Source: Urbifossiella limnaea
GTDB taxonomy: Bacteria; Planctomycetota; Planctomycetia; Gemmatales; Gemmataceae
Direction: 5' to 3'
DNA: 64,000 bases
NCBI RefSeq assembly: GCF_007747215.1
Contig: NZ_CP036273.1
Coordinates: 2,836,322-2,900,321, forward strand
Numbering within the stretch: the first letter of the stretch is position 1; each line of letters opens with the position of its first letter. The notes under the pieces are model-generated. The model was not told where the DNA came from. It did not search any database and worked only from the letters and a program-made list of their open reading frames with translations. Below are positions 17,579 through 25,744 of this stretch, in pieces. The position numbers were made by a program, and so were the translations under genes.

Positions 17579-17752
17579 GGTATTTGGGCGCCGAAGGTCG
17601 TGCCGGTTCGGGCACGAACCTGTCCCGTACCGGACGCACAACTGGTGTCACCGGGAACGGGACCGTCGGCCGCGCCCGGGGTCGCCGGAGCCGACCCCAT
17701 CGCCACGGAGGACCGACCCCGCCGGACCACGTCCACCCAAGGCTCGGCAGCC

Positions 17753-17962
17753 ATGCTCGTGCTGTCCAGGAAGAAGAACGAATCGATCGTCATCGCCGGC
17801 GACATCGTCATCACCGTGATCGAGGTCCGCGGCGACAAGGTGCGCCTTGGCATCGTCGCCCCGAAGGACGTGCCCGTCCACCGCGAAGAGGTGTACGAGG
17901 CGATCCACGGCACCCGCGCCGGCGGGTCGGTCGTCAAGGCCGAGCCCGACGGCCGCGGTTGA
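17753..17962 (+). CDS. csrA: Carbon storage regulator CsrA
   Basis: A 69-residue RNA-binding dimeric regulator. The sequence [18 protein letters not shown] and the block [20 protein letters not shown] are diagnostic; the RNA-contacting N-terminal strand and the PxxVxVHREE loop are intact. CsrA binds A/GGA motifs in mRNA leaders to control translation and stability. No flagellar genes or fliW lie nearby, unlike in many bacteria. The leader contains ACCGGAC, GCCGGAG, CGGAGGA and GCCGGAC, so translational self-control is plausible. Confidence 0.95.
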   Translation: MLVLSRKKNESIVIAGDIVITVIEVRGDKVRLGIVAPKDVPVHREEVYEAIHGTRAGGSVVKAEPDGRG

Positions 17963-18362
17963 CACCGAGAGCACTCCGCGGCCGGCGTCCAGCCTTTTTC
18001 CCGATTTTCGGGAATTTCGGCTTTATTCTTCCGGCCCGGAGCGTATAGTTCCGTGACGGCGGGTAAGTTGCCCGCCGTGCAGGAGCCGACGAACCGTAGT
18101 GCAGCCCTTTTGCTTCGACCCGTCTTGGTCCCACAGCTCTGAGTTCTTCCTCACGGCCCCCAAGATTGTGAAGCCAGTGCCGCCCCAGGGGTTCGGCGTT
18201 TGAGTCCGCACGTCCGTCGTTGTGGCCCTCCCGTCGGGATGAGCGCTACTGCCGGAAGTGGACCCGCCCGTCGGGCCGTCGTCAGACCTGACCGTGAACC
18301 GCGGCCGTAGGGGCCGCGGGCGTGTTCGAGTATCGGGCCGTGAGGCCCTCGGAAGCAGGACC
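17963..18362 (+). other. Long untranslated region upstream of the RRM protein gene
   Basis: About 400 bases without a credible gene. A -10-like TATAGT sits at 18044-18049 without a good -35. Downstream, three small hairpins can form: GGCGGG-n7-CCCGCC at 18058-18076, CGCGGCC-n5-GGCCGCG around 18300, and GGGCC-n5-GGCCC around 18336. A leader of about 300 bases is reminiscent of cold-inducible RNA-binding protein genes, but nothing matches a named riboswitch. Confidence 0.4.
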
Positions 18363-18800
18363 ATGAGCAAGAAACTGTACGTAGGCAACATCGCCTTCCA
18401 GACCACGAACGAGGAACTGGCCCAGGTGTTCGGCCAGTTCGGGACCGTCACCAGCGCCCAGGTCATCACCGACCGCGAGACGGGCCGCAGCCGCGGCTTC
18501 GCCTTCGTCGAGATGGCCGACGGCGGCGAGGAGGCGGTCAACGCGATGAACGGCGCCCTGCTGGGCGGCCGCACCCTGACCGTGAACGAGGCCAAGCCCC
18601 GTGAGGACCGCGGCGGCGGTGGCGGCGGCGGCTACGGCGGCGGCGGTGGCCGCAGCGGTGGCGGCGGCTACGGCGGCGGCGGTGGCCGCAGCGGTGGCGG
18701 CGGTGGTTACGGTGGCGGCGGTGGTGGCTACGGCGGCGGCGGCGGCGGCCGCAGCAGCGGCGGTGGTGGCTACGGCGGCGGCAGCCGCGGCGGATACTGA
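18363..18800 (+). CDS. RRM RNA-binding protein with Gly-rich tail
   Basis: A 145-residue protein. One RNA-recognition motif (1-80) carries RNP2 KLYVGNI at residues 4-10 and RNP1 RGFAFVEM. Residues 82-145 are a Gly-rich tail built from GGGGYGG and GGGRSGG units, as in cyanobacterial Rbp and plant glycine-rich RNA-binding proteins. These proteins act as RNA chaperones and are often cold-induced. The repetitive GGC DNA of the tail is prone to length change and makes Ala-rich spurious frames. The gene is monocistronic with a long leader and its own terminator. Confidence 0.92.
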   Translation: MSKKLYVGNIAFQTTNEELAQVFGQFGTVTSAQVITDRETGRSRGFAFVEMADGGEEAVNAMNGALLGGRTLTVNEAKPREDRGGGGGGGYGGGGGRSGGGGYGGGGGRSGGGGGYGGGGGGYGGGGGGRSSGGGGYGGGSRGGY

Positions 18801-18915
18801 TCCGGCGTGAAGCCGGGGAGTGGGTGAGGAGCGCCCCTTCCTTGTGAAACGGGAAGTGTCGTCAAACCCAACTCCGACTCCCCCGCCGGCCCGACCCGGC
18901 ACGGGGTCAACGGTG

Positions 18916-18946
18916 AAAGCCCGGGGGACACCCCCCGGGCTTTTTT
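18916..18946 (+). terminator. Intrinsic terminator of the RRM gene
   Basis: A 12-bp stem (18916-18927 with 18932-18943), loop ACAC, then TTTTTT. Confidence 0.85.
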
Positions 18947-18948
18947 GC

Positions 18949-19034
18949 TAGGCGAACGGCCGGCGTCAGCCGGCTGGTCGTTGGTACTGGCACCTTCACC
19001 AACGACCAGCCGGCTGACGCCGGCCGTTCGCCTA
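18949..19034. repeat. Long inverted repeat, family B copy 1 (REP-doublet-like hairpin)
   Basis: Arms of 37 bases (18949-18985 and 18998-19034), perfect, with a 12-base loop. Each arm contains the palindrome GCCGGC-GTCA-GCCGGC. It starts 2 bases after the T-run of the RRM terminator and ends inside the TAG stop of the convergent BBP7 gene; both outer ends read TAG outward-in. A second copy is at 36019-36100 and a short form at 15569-15592. Confidence 0.88.
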
Positions 19035-20366
19035 AAAGCGTCCCTCGAAGCCGATCAGCAGCCCCTGGACCCAGAAGTCCGACGTGGTGATGCCAAGCCG
19101 CGGCCGGTCCGGGCCGACCAGCCCGCCACCTGGGTTCAGGGTCGGGATCTGCGACAGGTTCACCGTCCCGTCGATCTGGTCGCCGGGGCGGACGGCGTTG
19201 CTCAGGTACAAGAAGTTGTAACCGACGAACCACCGGCCGTTTTCGCCGCTCTTCAGCCCCACCTTGAACATCCCCTCGGGCACGACCGCGAACACCGTCT
19301 GCGTCACCCGGCCGATGTTCGTCGGCTGCGCGTACACGCCGCCGTTGAACGAGGCGCCCACCGGCACCGGGTTCGCCGCCGTGAGCAGGTGCGTCTGACC
19401 GTCCGCGTTCACGACCTGGAAGTTGGTGCCGACCGCCACCTTGCCCGTCACCTCGACGTAGAACGGCCCGCGGTGGAAGTCGCCGACGAGGCCGACCTGC
19501 CCCCCGTGGAACTCGTTGCGGCCGTCGAACTGGTCCGCCGTGATGCCGAGGACCGTCGAGTTTCCGTACCGCGACGGCGCGAACTGCATCCACGTCGTTT
19601 CGAGCCGCAGCCCCTCGTTCACCTGCAAGAAGCGGTAGCCGGCGACGGCGTGTATCTTCGCCCCGGGTCGGGCGACGAGGTTGCCGACGAGCGTGGCCTC
19701 GGCCCCCTGCAGGCGCGTGGACGTGTACAGGTTGGCGAGCACGTACGAGTCGCCGGGGCGGGCCAGCGTCAGCACGTCGGGCTGGCCGGTCTGTGCGTTC
19801 ACGAACGGCAGGCCGACGAACGGGTGCCGCGGGTTCGTCACGTTCGTGGCGAAGTCGGAAATCGTGCGCGTGCCGAGGAAGAAGTACGTGCCCTCGAAGC
19901 CGACGCGATCGCCGGCGTCGAGCGAGTAGCCGTAGGCAAGGCGGTAACCGGCTATGTCCGGCGTGTTGATCGGACTTCCACCGAGGAGCACGTCGGTGCC
20001 GGGGGCTCCGAGTACGGGCGGGCCGGCGCGGCCGCCGGTCACCAGTGCCGGGACCGGGGCGTTCTTCGCCCACCAAATCAGGATTTCGTCGCTCCCCCAG
20101 TGGCCGCCGAGAATCTTCTTCGGCCCGGGGTCGCGGCACGGTTCGGTGATCTCGGGCGGCAACTCCGGCGGCGGCGGGTCGGCGGGCTTGGGCGCTTCGA
20201 CTTTCAATTCGACCGGTTGCAACGGCCGCGACACGGCCGCGCCGCCCGGCAGTGCCGGCTCGACCGGCTCGGCCGGCGGCGGGACGGGGATGACGACGGG
20301 CGGCTGGGCCGCCGCCCCACTCGTGACCAGGAGCCAACCCGCGACGGCAAGGGCGACCGTCCGCAT
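19032..20366 (-). CDS. BBP7 family outer-membrane beta-barrel protein
   Basis: A 444-residue exported protein. The signal peptide (1-20, [20 protein letters not shown]) is followed by a Pro/Glu-rich linker (22-80) that starts the mature chain. The barrel domain (about 88-444) begins [13 protein letters not shown], has [23 protein letters not shown]-type amphipathic strands throughout and ends in aromatic Phe (GFEGRF), the usual outer-membrane sorting signal. BBP7 is a barrel family expanded in planctomycetes; its transport role is not established. The stop TAG shares its first bases with a long inverted repeat. Confidence 0.85.
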   Translation of the reverse strand: MRTVALAVAGWLLVTSGAAAQPPVVIPVPPPAEPVEPALPGGAAVSRPLQPVELKVEAPKPADPPPPELPPEITEPCRDPGPKKILGGHWGSDEILIWWAKNAPVPALVTGGRAGPPVLGAPGTDVLLGGSPINTPDIAGYRLAYGYSLDAGDRVGFEGTYFFLGTRTISDFATNVTNPRHPFVGLPFVNAQTGQPDVLTLARPGDSYVLANLYTSTRLQGAEATLVGNLVARPGAKIHAVAGYRFLQVNEGLRLETTWMQFAPSRYGNSTVLGITADQFDGRNEFHGGQVGLVGDFHRGPFYVEVTGKVAVGTNFQVVNADGQTHLLTAANPVPVGASFNGGVYAQPTNIGRVTQTVFAVVPEGMFKVGLKSGENGRWFVGYNFLYLSNAVRPGDQIDGTVNLSQIPTLNPGGGLVGPDRPRLGITTSDFWVQGLLIGFEGRF

Positions 20367-20481
20367 GACTCGGTTCTCCGCACCTATTGTGGGTGGAACC
20401 TATGCCGCAACGGCCGGCGGTCGTCCAGCCGAACCGACGGCCGCCGTAGAATATCCGCCTTCCCTAACCCCCGGTGCCGCC

Positions 20482-21480
20482 GTGTCCGAGTTCCCCGGCT
20501 TCCCCACCTCCCGGCCGCGCCGGCTCCGCTCGCACCCGCTCCTCCGTGAGCTCGTCCGCGAGACGGAACTCTCCCCGCGTGACCTGATCCTGCCGCTGTT
20601 CGTGCGGCCGGGGAAGGGCGTGCGGCAGGAGATCGGCTCGATGCCGGGGAACTTCCAACTCAGCGTCGACACGCTCGTGGACGAAGTCGGCGCGGCCCGC
20701 GAGATGGGTATCGCGTCGTTCATGTTCTTCGGCATCCCCGCCACGAAGGACGCCACCGGCAGCAGCGCCCTGCACGACGAAGGGATCGTGCAGCAGGCGT
20801 TGCGGGCGACCCGGAAGGCGTTCGGCCGAGACGTGCTGCTGATCCCGGACGAGTGTTTCTGCGAGTACACCGACCACGGCCACTGCGGCGTTCTCCACAC
20901 CCGCGACGGCGTGACGGACGTGGACAACGACGCCACGCTGGCGAACCTCGCCGAGCAGTGCGTCAGCCACGTGAAGGCCGGCGCCGACATCGTGGCGCCG
21001 AGCGGGATGCTCGACGGCATGGTCGGGGCGATCCGCCGCGGGCTGGACGCGGCAGGGTTCGTTCACGTGCCGATCCTCAGCTACGCGGCGAAGTACGCGA
21101 GCGGCTTCTACGGCCCGTTCCGCGACGCGGCCGAGTCGCCGCCGCAGTTCGGCGACCGCAGCACGTACCAGATGGACCCGGCCAACGGCGACGAGGCGAT
21201 GAAGGAGGTGGCGCTCGACCTCGCGGAGGGCGCCGACATGGTGATGGTGAAGCCGGCGCTGAGCTACCTGGACATCATCCGCCGGGTGAAGGAGCGGTTC
21301 CGCGTGCCGGTGGCGGCGTACAACGTGAGCGGCGAGTTCGCCATGGTGAAGGCCGCGGCCGCGAAGGGGTGGATCGACGAGCGGCGGGTGACGCTCGAAA
21401 TCCTCACGAGCATCCGCCGCGCCGGAGCGGACATGGTGCTGACGTACCACGCGAAGGACGTGGCGAAGTGGCTGCGGTAG
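20482..21480 (+). CDS. hemB: Delta-aminolevulinic acid dehydratase (porphobilinogen synthase)
   Basis: A 332-residue enzyme that condenses two 5-aminolevulinate molecules into porphobilinogen in tetrapyrrole synthesis. The Schiff-base lysines are K204 ([17 protein letters not shown]) and K257 ([12 protein letters not shown]). The metal loop [14 protein letters not shown] keeps C125, C127 and C135, the three-Cys zinc type rather than the Asp-rich magnesium type. Translation begins at GTG 20482; a possible -10 TAGAAT lies at 20447. The gene stands alone, about 3.7 kb from hemP, so haem synthesis and haem-uptake genes are neighbours. Confidence 0.95.
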   Translation: MSEFPGFPTSRPRRLRSHPLLRELVRETELSPRDLILPLFVRPGKGVRQEIGSMPGNFQLSVDTLVDEVGAAREMGIASFMFFGIPATKDATGSSALHDEGIVQQALRATRKAFGRDVLLIPDECFCEYTDHGHCGVLHTRDGVTDVDNDATLANLAEQCVSHVKAGADIVAPSGMLDGMVGAIRRGLDAAGFVHVPILSYAAKYASGFYGPFRDAAESPPQFGDRSTYQMDPANGDEAMKEVALDLAEGADMVMVKPALSYLDIIRRVKERFRVPVAAYNVSGEFAMVKAAAAKGWIDERRVTLEILTSIRRAGADMVLTYHAKDVAKWLR

Positions 21481-21490
21481 TCGGTCGGGT

Positions 21491-21536
21491 CGCCGCTTGC
21501 GGCGTAGCGGTGTTAGCCGCTACGCCGCAAGCGGCG
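21491..21536. repeat. Inverted repeat, family C (hemB/PepSY intergenic hairpin)
   Basis: 20-base perfect arms (21491-21510 and 21517-21536), 6-base loop. The arm starts CGCCGCTTGCGGC and includes GTAG. Related but not identical hairpins are at 40039-40085 and 59057-59106. It lies between convergent stops. Confidence 0.75.
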
Positions 21537-21543
21537 GATCGGA

Positions 21544-22590
21544 TTACCCCGTTAGCGCCGCGTGTATCCCGAGCGTGAGCACGGTCGCCGCCGCGGCGCT
21601 GAACACGAGCACCACCGCGCCGAGCTTGCGCGTGCCCTTCAACTGCCACCACATCACCAGCCCCGACACGCCCCAGAAGCACATCGTGCCGGCCATCACG
21701 TCCACCACCACCGCCCAGAACCACCGCGCGGTCTGCTCGCCCGGATACCCGTGAGTCGTGTGCAGCCGCAGCAGGAAGCGCCGCCAGCCGAGCTCGGTCG
21801 CGGGCGCGGCCCCTTCGGGCGAGCCGCTCACGGCCCCGGTCTGCGGGTTGTAGCTGGCCGTCCACGTGCGGCCGTCGGCCTCGACCGGGAAGGAGATGTC
21901 CGGCACCGACGTGACGGTCACCTCGCCGGTCGGGAAGCCGGTCCGCTCCAGGATCGTCGGCACAGCCGCCTTGAAACGGTCGTGCAGCTGGTCCGGCAGT
22001 TTCACGCCCTCGCCGGGGGCGTTGGTCGCGCCGCCCTTCATCCCCCCCCTCGTGCCGCCCTTGCCGCCCTTGTCGCGGCCGCCGGCCTTCGCCGCGCCGG
22101 TGGCGAACGGCGCCTTCTCCGGCTCCGCCTTCTCGACGGCCGGCGGCGTGACGCGGACGGTGCCGCCGCCGTTCTTAACGTCCAGCAGCACGCTGACGGT
22201 CTGGCTGTCGGCCTTCACGGTGGCGAACGCGAAGTCGCGGGCGAACTTTGCCGCGCCGGCCAGCTTGTACGGCGTCGCCGGCGTTTGCTGCTCGTTCAGC
22301 TTCGCCACGACCGCCTCGGCGACCGCGGTCGGGGCGGGCGCCTCGGCCAGTGCGGTGCCGGCGGTCGCGGCCGGGCCGAACGTCGTCGTCGGCTGGTCGC
22401 TGAACGCCGCGGGGTGGTTGAACAGGAACGCCGTGACGCCGTACAGCACCGCCCACGGGAACAGGAACAGCCCCAGGTACAGGTGCAGCCGGCGGACGAC
22501 GTGCATCAGCCGCTTGTGGAGCGGCCGCGGGCGCGGGGCGGCCGTGGGGGCGGGTTCGACTTCGGTCGGGTCGAGCCAGACGGTACTCAT
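21544..22590 (-). CDS. PepSY-associated membrane protein (PiuB-type iron-regulated)
   Basis: A 348-residue inner-membrane protein. A basic segment (PLHKRLMHVVRRLHLYLGLF) leads into the first membrane helix (about 35-58). A large periplasmic part holds PepSY-like features and a Gly/Lys-rich linker (about 175-200). Two further helices come near the C-terminus (WFWAVVVDVMAGTMCFWGVSGLVMWW and the last 25 residues). This 'Hx..HLYLG ... HTTHGY ... W..W' layout is that of PepSY_TM/PiuB proteins, often Fur-controlled and linked to iron or haem uptake. It is downstream of a lipoprotein and a pseudopilin gene. The start at 22590 is preferred; an in-frame ATG 20 codons upstream is possible. Confidence 0.8.
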   Translation of the reverse strand: MSTVWLDPTEVEPAPTAAPRPRPLHKRLMHVVRRLHLYLGLFLFPWAVLYGVTAFLFNHPAAFSDQPTTTFGPAATAGTALAEAPAPTAVAEAVVAKLNEQQTPATPYKLAGAAKFARDFAFATVKADSQTVSVLLDVKNGGGTVRVTPPAVEKAEPEKAPFATGAAKAGGRDKGGKGGTRGGMKGGATNAPGEGVKLPDQLHDRFKAAVPTILERTGFPTGEVTVTSVPDISFPVEADGRTWTASYNPQTGAVSGSPEGAAPATELGWRRFLLRLHTTHGYPGEQTARWFWAVVVDVMAGTMCFWGVSGLVMWWQLKGTRKLGAVVLVFSAAAATVLTLGIHAALTG

Positions 22591-22661
22591 GGGGATAATT
22601 CGGGTGGTGTATGCGGATGAAGTCCGGGCGGGGGGGTCGCCCGGGGTGGCCATCAGGGCAC

Positions 22662-22883
22662 CTACCGGCCTCTCTTCTTGCCCGCCTCGGCCAGCTTCCT
22701 CCGGGCGTCGTCGTCGAGGTTGTTCAAGACGTACGGGTCGGACTGCTCCTCGGCCGGCATCTTCCGGAACACCTCCCAGGTGATCTTCTTGCTCGGGTCG
22801 CCGGCCGCCGGCGCCGACGACCCGCCGCACCCGGCCGCAGTCAGCGCCAGGACCGCGGCGACTGCGCAGGACATTCGCTTCAC
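22662..22883 (-). CDS. Small lipoprotein
   Basis: A 73-residue protein with a lipoprotein signal: MKRMSCAVAAVLALTAAGC, lipobox LTAAGC with lipidated Cys19. The mature part is 55 residues, polar, with KITWEVFRKMPAEEQ and NNLDDDARRKLAEAG helices. I know no characterised family; small lipoproteins of this layout often follow DUF1559 genes in planctomycetes. It lies 13 bases after the pseudopilin gene and 71 bases before the PepSY gene, so the three are probably one operon. Confidence 0.75.
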   Translation of the reverse strand: MKRMSCAVAAVLALTAAGCGGSSAPAAGDPSKKITWEVFRKMPAEEQSDPYVLNNLDDDARRKLAEAGKKRGR

Positions 22884-22896
22884 GTCGTGAACTCCG

Positions 22897-23841
22897 TTAG
22901 TCGAGGGCGGTGAGGACTTCGCCGCCGTTGCGGCTGCCGAGGGCCTGGTAGGTGGCGTGCGGAATGGACTGGCGGATCAGCCGGGTGGACCCGTCGGCCA
23001 GGACGAAGTGTACCCCCTGCGGGTGAACGCTGCGGAACGAGTACAGACCCCGGTTCCACCAGGCGTCCCCGGTCGGGGCGACGGCCGGCTCGTCGGCCGT
23101 GTTCAACGGGGTGTTGGTCCACGTCCAGGACACGAACGGGTGGCCGTTGTGCCAGAACGTCCGCCCCGTCCGCGGCTGCCCGGCGTTCGGGCCGGACGTG
23201 TAGGTCCACCCGCGGATGGTCCAGTGCATCTCCCCGGCCAGCAGGGTGTTCGAGGTGCCGTCGGGTACCCCGGTCAGCGTCACCTTCCCGTGGATGGCCG
23301 GGACGATCATCCCGTCCGCCCGGGAGGCGTACAGGTGAACGGCCGGGTCCACCACCCGGTTGCCGGCGCAAAAGCCGTAGCTGCTCCACCCGGGGCCGGG
23401 GTCCGGGGACGGGGCCGGCATGGCCGGGGCGATGAACGTCTTCACCGGCTGCTGGGTGAGGGTCAGGTTGCTCCACCCGTCCGGCCCGGGGGTGGGGTCG
23501 GAGGAGGACAGGCCGGGCTGCCACCGCTTCGAGACGGCCTCCTGCTCGAGGTGCGGCAGGATGTCGGTGAAGGCGCTGTACAACCGGGCGTTGGTGGCGC
23601 TGCTCGACCCGCTGCCGCCCGCGGCCTCGGCGTAGTTCGCCGAGGGGAAGCGGTTGTTCGCGTCGTGGAACATGTGGGCGGCCAGCCCGATCTGCTTGAG
23701 GTTGTTCAGCGACTGGGTGCGGGCGGCGGCCTCGCGGACCTTCTGCACGGCGGGCAGGAGCAGCCCGATGAGGATCGCGATGATGGCGATCACCACCAGC
23801 AGCTCGATCAGGGTGAACCCGCGGGTACGAACACGACGCAT
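22897..23841 (-). CDS. DUF1559 prepilin-like protein
   Basis: A 314-residue type-II pseudopilin-like protein. The N-terminal methylation motif [20 protein letters not shown] (residues 7-26, prepilin cleavage after Gly8, Glu at mature +5) is followed by [20 protein letters not shown] and a DUF1559 body. The C-terminus has [11 protein letters not shown], the usual DUF1559 'H/V..A..DGS' end. DUF1559 proteins are hugely expanded in planctomycetes and their role is unknown. Here the gene heads an operon with a lipoprotein and a PiuB-type protein, behind a Fur-like box shared with hemP. Confidence 0.9.
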   Translation of the reverse strand: MRRVRTRGFTLIELLVVIAIIAILIGLLLPAVQKVREAAARTQSLNNLKQIGLAAHMFHDANNRFPSANYAEAAGGSGSSSATNARLYSAFTDILPHLEQEAVSKRWQPGLSSSDPTPGPDGWSNLTLTQQPVKTFIAPAMPAPSPDPGPGWSSYGFCAGNRVVDPAVHLYASRADGMIVPAIHGKVTLTGVPDGTSNTLLAGEMHWTIRGWTYTSGPNAGQPRTGRTFWHNGHPFVSWTWTNTPLNTADEPAVAPTGDAWWNRGLYSFRSVHPQGVHFVLADGSTRLIRQSIPHATYQALGSRNGGEVLTALD

Positions 23842-23985
23842 GGGGGCAGCCCTCCGGTTCCGGGGAACGGGGTCAGGCGAGCCGCGTTGCGACGGAGGGT
23901 GAGCCGCCCGGTGAGGGGCCGCGTCCCGAACGTTGGCGGAGCGTACTCGGCGGGCGGGTACTGCAGTTCAACCGCGGCACCCGGC

Positions 23986-24016
23986 CTTGTTGCAGATGAG
24001 ACACAATCTCAACAAG
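23986..24016. promoter_or_regulatory. Fur-like operator (TGAGA-n5-TCTCA within a longer dyad)
   Basis: TGAGA (23997-24001), 5 bases, TCTCA (24007-24011) equals the half-site layout of Fur boxes of the TGAGAATnATTCTCA type. A second dyad, CTTGTTG (23986-23992) with CAACAAG (24010-24016), encloses it. It sits just upstream of the hemP promoter candidate and 145 bases upstream of the divergent DUF1559 gene. Confidence 0.55.
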
Positions 24017-24021
24017 ACGCC

Positions 24022-24049
24022 TTTACCTTAGCCGGCGTCGGGATACAGT
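24022..24049 (+). promoter_or_regulatory. Candidate hemP promoter
   Basis: TTTACC (24022-24027), 16-base spacer, TACAGT (24044-24049), 5 bases downstream of the Fur-like dyad. Confidence 0.4.
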
Positions 24050-24152
24050 CAAGAACCAGTGGCGAAAAAATCGCACCGGATCGCTCCCAGATCGGGGAGC
24101 CGGTGTGGAAAAGCCGCTTCTGCTGATACCGCGTCTCACCCACGGGTGGCCC

Positions 24153-24326
24153 ATGCCCGATTCGCACGACGACGACCGCGCCGACATCCCCGCCGACGGC
24201 GAGCCCTCGCGCGTGCTCCGGGCCGCGGAATTGTTCGGCGACAGGCGCGAGGTGTGGATCGAGTTGGACGGCGTCCGCTACCGACTGCGGATCACGCGAC
24301 GGGGTAAGCTGATTCTTCAGAAGTAG
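24153..24326 (+). CDS. hemP: Hemin uptake protein HemP
   Basis: A 57-residue protein. The second half, VLRAAELFGDRREVWIELDG followed by VRYRLRITRRGKLILQK, matches the HemP family nearly end to end; family members end in YRLR-x-T-R-x-GKLILxK. HemP proteins are small factors required for or co-regulated with haem uptake and are usually Fur-controlled. The N-terminal 20 residues are acidic and variable. ATG 24153 is preferred to GTG 24105. The gene is divergent from the pseudopilin operon; no haem receptor or TonB gene is in the window. Confidence 0.85.
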   Translation: MPDSHDDDRADIPADGEPSRVLRAAELFGDRREVWIELDGVRYRLRITRRGKLILQK

Positions 24327-24570
24327 CGAGGTCGACGGCCGGGCCCGGCCGTTCTCGGGATTGCCCCGCTTCTCCCACCCCTTCACCCTTTCACCCCTTC
24401 ACCGGTTCCCGCCCTGCCCGTCGTGCCGGTCGCGCCGGGTTTGACCAAAGTTCGGGGTTTCGCGGTGCCGAAACCTGTAGCGACGCGACCGGCCGCACGA
24501 ACTCTGTTCGCAGGGATCGCCCCCGCCCGGGGTACCGGTCCCCGGGGGTGCGACGACGCTGGGGGGAACC

Positions 24571-25650
24571 ATGAAACGGACCACGACCACGCTGGCGCTG
24601 TTGGCCGGGTTCGGCGGCGGGTGTACCACCCCCGACCGGGCCGAGAACCCGTCCGGGAAGTTCGGGGCCGTCACCCGGCCCGCCACCATCCCGGGCGTCC
24701 AGGGGCCGGGCGGTGAGCCGGTCACGATGACCACCGCCCGCGGGGCGGCGCCGACCTCCGAGAAGAAGACGATGCTGTCCGCCGTGATGCCGGCCGGCGG
24801 CAAGTCCGCCGGCGGCAAGGTCGTGCAGGCCAACCTGCCCGGCGGCCTGTACACCGACGGCGGCGTGAAGCAGGTCAACGGTTTCGGTGGCGGCGGCCCG
24901 GGCGTCCCGCCGGTCGGCGGCATCCTCCCCGTGCCGGGGATGGGGCCGCCCGGAGCCGTCGCCGCGGTCGGGGCGATGGTGCCCCCGTTCCGGGCGCCGG
25001 CCACGAACGCCCGCACCTCGGTCCGGTTCACCGGCCCGCAGGGGATGCGAATCACGTGGCAGCTGCCGACCGGCGGGTTCAACGACGAGGGCAGCGGGCT
25101 GACCGCCCCGAAGGAGTACAACTTCGTCCAGGGGCAGGTGTACCGCCTGCGGCTGACGAACATCATGCCGAACTTCCCGGGCCGGGTGTTCTACCCGACG
25201 CTGGAGATCGCCCCGGCTACGCCGCGGACGCTGACGTTCCTGGCCCACGCCTCGGTGCCGCTGACGTTCAGCGACGAGGACTTCCGCCAGGCCGCCGACG
25301 GCAACCTCGTCGTGAAGGTGGTCTACCTGCCGGACCCGACGTTCCAGGACTTCGCGGCCGTCGGCGGGATCGAGGAGATCGTCTCCACCCGCCTGGAGCC
25401 GGGGGCCGACCCGGTGGCCGAGGCCCAGCGCCGCGGCACCATCCTGGCCGTGATCCGGCTCGGCAACATCGACCTGGAGAACCGCAGCTCGCCGGCGATG
25501 ACCGCGCCGCCGGGCAGCATGATCCCGCCGGTCCCGGGCGTGGGCGGCGGCCCGATGCCGGTCCCGACCGTGCCCCCGCCGACGGGCGCGCTGCCTGGCG
25601 GCCCCGGCGCTCTGCCGATGTCGGTCCAGCCGCGGCCGGCGGCGCGCTAA
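24571..25650 (+). CDS. Lipoprotein of a planctomycete surface family, paralogue of the next gene
   Basis: A 359-residue lipoprotein: signal LALLAGFGGGC with lipidated Cys18. A Gly/Pro-rich linker (40-140) leads to a conserved globular domain (about 148-305): VRFTGPQGMRITW, YRLRLTNIMPNFPGRVFYPT, LTFSDEDFRQAADGNLVVKV, ILAVIRLGNID. A Pro-rich tail ends the protein. The same domain, with the same order of motifs, is in the next gene. The function is unknown, probably an envelope component. ATG 24571 is preceded by GGGGGG. A terminator follows. Confidence 0.72.
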   Translation: MKRTTTTLALLAGFGGGCTTPDRAENPSGKFGAVTRPATIPGVQGPGGEPVTMTTARGAAPTSEKKTMLSAVMPAGGKSAGGKVVQANLPGGLYTDGGVKQVNGFGGGGPGVPPVGGILPVPGMGPPGAVAAVGAMVPPFRAPATNARTSVRFTGPQGMRITWQLPTGGFNDEGSGLTAPKEYNFVQGQVYRLRLTNIMPNFPGRVFYPTLEIAPATPRTLTFLAHASVPLTFSDEDFRQAADGNLVVKVVYLPDPTFQDFAAVGGIEEIVSTRLEPGADPVAEAQRRGTILAVIRLGNIDLENRSSPAMTAPPGSMIPPVPGVGGGPMPVPTVPPPTGALPGGPGALPMSVQPRPAAR

Positions 25651-25698
25651 GCGTTGTGGGCGAAGCCCGCCCGCGGCAGCGGGTGGGCGTTCAACCAG

Positions 25699-25730
25699 AA
25701 GCCCGCGGACCGGCGTCCGTGGGCTTTTTT
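25699..25730 (+). terminator. Intrinsic terminator between the two paralogues
   Basis: A 12-bp stem (25699-25710 with 25715-25726), loop CGGC, then TTTTTT. It ends 14 bases before the next ATG, so the downstream gene is either uncoupled or fed by read-through. Confidence 0.75.
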
Positions 25731-25744
25731 CGCAGGGGTTCGCC

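Larger units (their letters stand above)
23842..24152. promoter_or_regulatory. Divergent hemP / pseudopilin control region
   Basis: About 310 bases without a credible gene. It holds the Fur-like inverted repeat (23986-24016) and a candidate hemP promoter (24022-24049). An in-frame GTG start for hemP at 24105 exists but is not preferred. Confidence 0.5.

Noticed and set aside
18601-18810. Ala-rich frame in the RRM Gly-rich tail
   Set aside because: Frame-shifted reading of GGC/GGT repeats.
24376-24402. Short tandem CACCCCTTC-like repeats
   Set aside because: Only about three imperfect 9-base units, no spacers of constant length and no cas genes; not a CRISPR array or a known element.
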